A stretch of 17,468 nt of DNA from Aurantibacter sp042094015. Its GTDB lineage: Bacteria > Bacteroidota > Bacteroidia > Flavobacteriales > Flavobacteriaceae. Under the pieces are notes generated by a model. It was not told the DNA's origin. It ran no database searches and saw only the letters and a program-made list of their open reading frames with translations. Position numbers and translations under genes: made by a program. The stretch lies in NCBI RefSeq assembly GCF_042094015.1, contig NZ_JBELDZ010000051.1, forward strand, positions 1-17,468, written 5' to 3'. Shown here one piece after another: positions 14,613 to 17,468 of this stretch. The first letter of the stretch is position 1. Each line of letters opens with the position of its first letter.

Positions 14613-14987
14613 CTATTTACTAAAAAACATTTTTATAGCTATTAAAACCAAAAGAACACTAAATACTTTTTTTAGTAAAACCTCATTAATAGAAATTGCT
14701 ATTTTAGTTCCTAAATAGCTTCCAACAATAAAACAAACAGCAATAACTAAAGCATATCTAAAATCTATAGGACTTTCTCCTGACTTATGGTATGTGTAAG
14801 CTGCTAAAAAAGTAACTGGAACTGCTAACACAGCTAAACTCATTCCTTGAGCTTGATGCTGTGTATAACCTAACACAAAAATAATTAATGGGACCATAAT
14901 TACGCCGCCACCAACACCAAACATTCCGCTAAAAAAACCAGCCAAAAGTCCAATAATAACTAATATTAAAATAATATTCATTTTCAT
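14613..14987 (-). CDS. Half-length TSUP (TauE/SafE) membrane protein
   Basis: A 124-residue protein with about four membrane helices. The N-terminal signature G-F-F-S-G-M-F-G-V-G-G-G-V-I-M-V-P (17-33) is typical of the TauE/SafE/TSUP family of putative sulfur-compound or anion exporters, and the second helix pair contains G-S-Y-L-G-T-K. Full TSUP proteins have about 250 residues with two copies of this repeat; this has one, so it would have to dimerise if it transports. Start and stop are clean, so I do not call it a fragment. It lies 9 bases after the lytic transglycosylase gene and is probably co-transcribed with it. Substrate unknown. Confidence 0.85.
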   Translation of the reverse strand: MKMNIILILVIIGLLAGFFSGMFGVGGGVIMVPLIIFVLGYTQHQAQGMSLAVLAVPVTFLAAYTYHKSGESPIDFRYALVIAVCFIVGSYLGTKIAISINEVLLKKVFSVLLVLIAIKMFFSK

Positions 14988-14996
14988 AAATTATAA

Positions 14997-15926
14997 TTAA
15001 TCATAACTTCCTTCTAAAGGAATTTCTATGGTATATAATTTCCTTGATTTATTATTTAAATGTGGTTCTCTTAACCAAGGGTTATGAAGTTTTAAGATTT
15101 TGTAATTAATACCATGTTTTTTAGAAAAAGATGCGAAATCTGATATTACGGAATCTACTTCTATAGACTTTGTTTCTATATTTTTATATAAATCTTTAGT
15201 TCTAAAATTAAACCCGTATTTATCTGGATTTGACATAATCTCTTTTAATGCTACAATTCTAAACATGTAACGTCCAGTTTCTTCACCTAACAATAAATCA
15301 TAGTATTCTGTAACTTGTTGTGATTTTAATCGTCTAGAAATTCCTGCATTCCCAGCATTATATGCTGCTGCTGCAAGCGTCCAACTACCTAAATTATCTT
15401 TAGCAGCCTTTAAGTATTTACAAGCAACACGAGTTGCTTTTTCTAAATGGTAACGTTCGTCCACATTATTATTTACTTCTAGACCATATTCGCGACCAGT
15501 TTGTTTCATAATTTGCCAAAAACCACTTGCTCCAGCTGGAGATTTTACATTTTGTAAACCAGATTCTATAATAGCTAAATATTTAAAATCGTTTGGAACT
15601 CCATATTCTTCTAAAATAGGTTCTATTACTGGAAAAAATTTGTGTGCGCGCTTAAACAATAGCAACCCGTTAGATTGCCAATATGTATTTACTAATAATT
15701 CTCGATCCATACGCTCATAGATATCTGGATTATCTAAAGGGATTTTCTCACCTGCAAAATCAAGATTCTCTGGAACATGTAATGCATAAACATTATAATC
15801 ATTTATTATCTTCTTCTCTACAAACTCATCTGTTGGCGGTTCTTGTAAAGCGTTTATTGATACTAAAACAATAGTTAACAACCCTACAAAAATTAATCCT
15901 TTTTTAATCACTTTCATTATCTTCAA
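14997..15926 (-). CDS. Membrane-anchored lytic transglycosylase (SLT/MltD-like)
   Basis: A 309-residue enzyme that would cleave the MurNAc-GlcNAc bond of peptidoglycan, forming 1,6-anhydro ends. An N-terminal hydrophobic segment (about residues 9-26) is a signal peptide or anchor, placing the enzyme in the periplasm. The SLT domain is clear: catalytic Glu121 in I-I-E-S-G-L, then S-P-A-G-A-S-G-F-W-Q-I-M (129-140) and A-A-Y-N-A-G-N-A-G (187-195). The C-terminal region (about 240-309) may be a divergent binding domain, but I see no clear LysM repeats, unlike MltD. It lies 42 bases after the alpha/beta hydrolase gene and 9 before the TSUP gene, so a three-gene operon is likely, though the functional connection is unclear. 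Confidence 0.9.
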   Translation of the reverse strand: MKIMKVIKKGLIFVGLLTIVLVSINALQEPPTDEFVEKKIINDYNVYALHVPENLDFAGEKIPLDNPDIYERMDRELLVNTYWQSNGLLLFKRAHKFFPVIEPILEEYGVPNDFKYLAIIESGLQNVKSPAGASGFWQIMKQTGREYGLEVNNNVDERYHLEKATRVACKYLKAAKDNLGSWTLAAAAYNAGNAGISRRLKSQQVTEYYDLLLGEETGRYMFRIVALKEIMSNPDKYGFNFRTKDLYKNIETKSIEVDSVISDFASFSKKHGINYKILKLHNPWLREPHLNNKSRKLYTIEIPLEGSYD

Positions 15927-15968
15927 ATTTTGCTTAAAATTAATCTTTTTTTTATCAGAAATTACTTA

Positions 15969-16631
15969 TTAACTTAGAATAATTTTTGGTAAATTTTGGT
16001 TAAACCACTTGTATTTATAAATAATCATGACGTGTGTTCCTTTGGCAATAGGTTTATAATTTGAAATATTAGCTATAGGAAAAACTGCATCATCTTCTCC
16101 ATGAATATGTATACAATTAGGAATTGGTATTTCTTGGTTCCAACATACCATTTCTCTTATTGCCCAATTTAAATACCTTTTATTACTTACAGAAAGGTAT
16201 TTCTCGTACAATTTTGCACGTTTAGTTAAAGTTTCCCCAAAGACATATTTAGCTAATAACTTTACGTTACCTAATAATTGTGTTGGAAGAATTTTATAGG
16301 CTTTAGTTTTGGCGACTAACTGTAAACGTTTAGGAATTTCGTACTTTGTCTTAACTGTTGAAACTAATATAAGTTTCCTTAAATCTAAAAACTTACTCAT
16401 TTCCTGTACTAAAACACCTCCAAAAGAAACACCTAACAATACCGGTTTTCTTTCAGTAACTTTTAAACACATACGTTTTGCATAGTCTTGTAGGCTTTCT
16501 TTTTTTAAAGGAATTTCCCATTCTAACCAGTGAATCTTAAACTGGTCTTCTGGTAATTTTATATATTCAAAAATTGAAGGATTTGCTGCCATTCCAGGCA
16601 TTAAATAAACGTGGATGAGTTCCTGATCCAT
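15969..16631 (-). CDS. Alpha/beta hydrolase of unknown substrate
   Basis: A 220-residue, probably cytoplasmic hydrolase (no signal peptide). The oxyanion-side motif appears as Y-L-M-P-G-M-A-A-N (9-17). The nucleophile elbow is G-V-S-F-G-G with Ser69. The acidic residue is Asp181 in H-G-E-D-D-A-V-F-P, and the catalytic His is His200 in K-G-T-H-V-M. All three triad residues are therefore in place. The size is small for the fold and the cap region (about 95-160) is short and helical. It appears to be the first gene of the operon with the lytic transglycosylase and the TSUP gene. Esterase, thioesterase or lipase activity are all possible; the sequence does not decide. Confidence 0.85.
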   Translation of the reverse strand: MDQELIHVYLMPGMAANPSIFEYIKLPEDQFKIHWLEWEIPLKKESLQDYAKRMCLKVTERKPVLLGVSFGGVLVQEMSKFLDLRKLILVSTVKTKYEIPKRLQLVAKTKAYKILPTQLLGNVKLLAKYVFGETLTKRAKLYEKYLSVSNKRYLNWAIREMVCWNQEIPIPNCIHIHGEDDAVFPIANISNYKPIAKGTHVMIIYKYKWFNQNLPKIILS

Positions 16632-16672
16632 AAGTAATTAGCGGAATAAGAATAGTTTATGCTGATTATTTT

Positions 16673-16686
16673 TTGTAAATTTACAA
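16673..16686. promoter_or_regulatory. 14-bp perfect palindrome between divergent genes
   Basis: TTGTAAATTTACAA is its own reverse complement. It lies between the hydrolase gene (minus, 41 bases away) and the GNAT-like gene (plus, 65 bases away), and carries a TAAATTTA -7-like box on both strands. It could be an operator or overlapping divergent promoters; in such AT-rich DNA chance is also possible. Confidence 0.3.
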
Positions 16687-16751
16687 GATAAATGTATTAA
16701 ATTCTTTGCTTTTATTTAAAGTGAAAGCGATTTAATTGAAATAAAAAATTA

Positions 16752-17051
16752 ATGATTGATCCAGAAGCAATTGTAGATAATGAATTTTTACGTCAGTTTG
16801 AATTCACACAAGATGAACAATTAGCTACCATAGAATATTCTCAACAAGACCGAAAAATATTTTTAACAAAACTCACTATCCCTGAGGCTATTGCTTCCGA
16901 TGAATTTGAATATGAGTTTATTAAAGTAATTTTAGATAGAATTAAAGAAAACGAAAGTCTAAGTGTAATGCCAACTCATCCTAGTATTGTAAAGTTTATT
17001 AGAAAAAATAGACTATACAAGTCTATGCTTCCTGTTGGTGTAAGAATCTAA
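16752..17051 (+). CDS. Short, degenerate GNAT-like protein (Acetyltransf_CG type)
   Basis: A 99-residue protein resembling the short GCN5-related acetyltransferases of the YjdJ/Gtn type. The order F-L-R-Q-F-E-F...A-T-I-E-Y (strands 1-2), I-F-L-T-K-L-T-I-P (strand 4), an amphipathic helix, L-S-V-M-P-T-H-P-S-I-V-K-F-I-R-K-N and L-P-V-G-V-R-I follows that fold. However, the acetyl-CoA pyrophosphate loop (consensus Q/RxxGxG/A) that should follow the I-P-E segment reads A-I-A-S-D-E-F-E-Y-E-F, with no glycines. Acetyl-CoA binding is therefore doubtful even though the fold is probably kept. The gene is monocistronic, divergent from the hydrolase operon, and followed by a strong terminator. Similar proteins are, to my recollection, common in Flavobacteriaceae and annotated as N-acetyltransferase. 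Confidence 0.75.
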   Translation: MIDPEAIVDNEFLRQFEFTQDEQLATIEYSQQDRKIFLTKLTIPEAIASDEFEYEFIKVILDRIKENESLSVMPTHPSIVKFIRKNRLYKSMLPVGVRI

Positions 17052-17073
17052 TTTTAAACATTAGACCAAAATA

Positions 17074-17110
17074 AAAAAGCTTCAAGTTCTAAATGAATTT
17101 GAAGCTTTTT
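17074..17110. terminator. Bidirectional terminator between the GNAT-like gene and mtaB
   Basis: A 16-bp stem with one G-U pair, AAAAAGCTTCAAGTTC / GAATTTGAAGCTTTTT, with loop TAAAT and T-runs in both directions. It lies between convergent genes and should serve both. Confidence 0.88.
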
Positions 17111-17134
17111 CTTTCTATAAATTATAATAAAATA

Positions 17135-17468
17135 TTATATAAACTCAAACCTAACCAATCCATCATCATCAATCTTAGTTAGGTTAACGTTATGGATTGT
17201 GTTTACTAATTCTGGATTCCACGTTGTTTTTACTTTAACATAATTCTCAGTAAATCCGTGAATATAACCTTCTTTATTTTCACCTTCAAAAAGCACACTT
17301 CTATTACTTCCTAATTGTTTTTCGTAAAAAGACCTACGTAATTTAACACTCAAGCCACGTAACATTTTACTTCGTTTAGTTCTAACGTTTTTTTGTACTA
17401 CATTTTCAAAATTTACAGCCTCTGTATTATCACGTTCAGAATATGTGAACACGTGTAAATAAGAAATA
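17135..17468 (-). CDS. mtaB: tRNA (t6A37) methylthiotransferase MtaB, C-terminal part only
   Basis: About 110 C-terminal residues of MtaB, the radical-SAM enzyme that converts t6A37 to ms2t6A37 in tRNAs reading ANN codons. The reading frame is open to the right edge (codons give I-S-Y-L-H-V-F-T-Y-S-E-R-D-N-T), and the S-Y-L-H-V-F-T-Y-S-E-R block is the conserved end of the radical-SAM domain. The GTG at 17452 codes for an internal valine, not the start. K-R-S-K-M-L-R-G-L-S (about 27-36 of the visible part) and the small C-terminal TRAM-like beta domain (V-L-F-E-G-E-N...G-F-T-E-N-Y-V-K-V) follow as usual. The cluster-binding and CxxxCxxC parts lie outside the window. The stop is followed by a terminator. 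Confidence 0.92.
   Translation of the reverse strand, partial: ISYLHVFTYSERDNTEAVNFENVVQKNVRTKRSKMLRGLSVKLRRSFYEKQLGSNRSVLFEGENKEGYIHGFTENYVKVKTTWNPELVNTIHNVNLTKIDDDGLVRFEFI

Noticed and set aside
1..17468. tRNA genes, rRNA genes, CRISPR arrays, insertion sequences, integrase gene
   Set aside because: I looked for cloverleaf ends, regularly spaced direct repeats and transposase or tyrosine-recombinase motifs and saw none in the window.

Overview
The window is AT-rich and reads as a chromosome segment from a marine-type member of the Flavobacteriaceae (Bacteroidota). This rests on several exact or near matches to the Bacteroidota promoter (-33 TTTG, -7 TAnnTTTG), TTG starts without obvious Shine-Dalgarno sequences, a CarB without its C-terminal regulatory domain, SusC/BtuB-type outer-membrane uptake with a surface lipoprotein partner, and a DUF2807 (GIN) lipoprotein. 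I cannot name the genus. The sequence is a draft assembly: there is a 10-N gap inside rmuC.

Layout. (1) Positions 1-1867 look like an accessory, cassette-like island. A 5'-truncated gene of unknown function and a DUF2971 gene are each followed by a long imperfect-palindrome repeat resembling an integron attC site. The DUF2971 cassette is bounded by an exact 10-bp inverted repeat (GTTGGCAGTA / TACTGCCAAC), and the first gene carries a different border sequence, as expected if each cassette carries its own matched pair. No integrase gene lies in the window. (2) Positions 1865-8283 are a cobalamin uptake locus. On the minus strand, a cobalamin riboswitch leads into a BtuB-like TonB-dependent receptor and a BtuG-like beta-propeller lipoprotein. 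On the plus strand, divergently, lies a BtuF-BtuC-BtuD ABC importer operon. Together these would bind corrinoid at the surface, carry it across the outer membrane and then the inner membrane. (3) Positions 8340-10663 hold a DUF2807 lipoprotein and rmuC, each followed by a strong terminator. (4) Positions 10679-13894 (minus) hold carB and rpmH, with a terminator between them and a textbook promoter in front of rpmH. (5) Positions 14002-17051 hold a small membrane protein with a TPR-like tail, a probable three-gene minus-strand operon (alpha/beta hydrolase, lytic transglycosylase, half-length TSUP protein), and a divergent short degenerate GNAT-like protein. (6) The right edge holds the C-terminal part of mtaB (tRNA ms2t6A37 methylthiotransferase).

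The most noteworthy region is the cassette-like island at the left edge. The remainder is largely housekeeping or a well-formed vitamin B12 uptake locus with a few family-level oddities.
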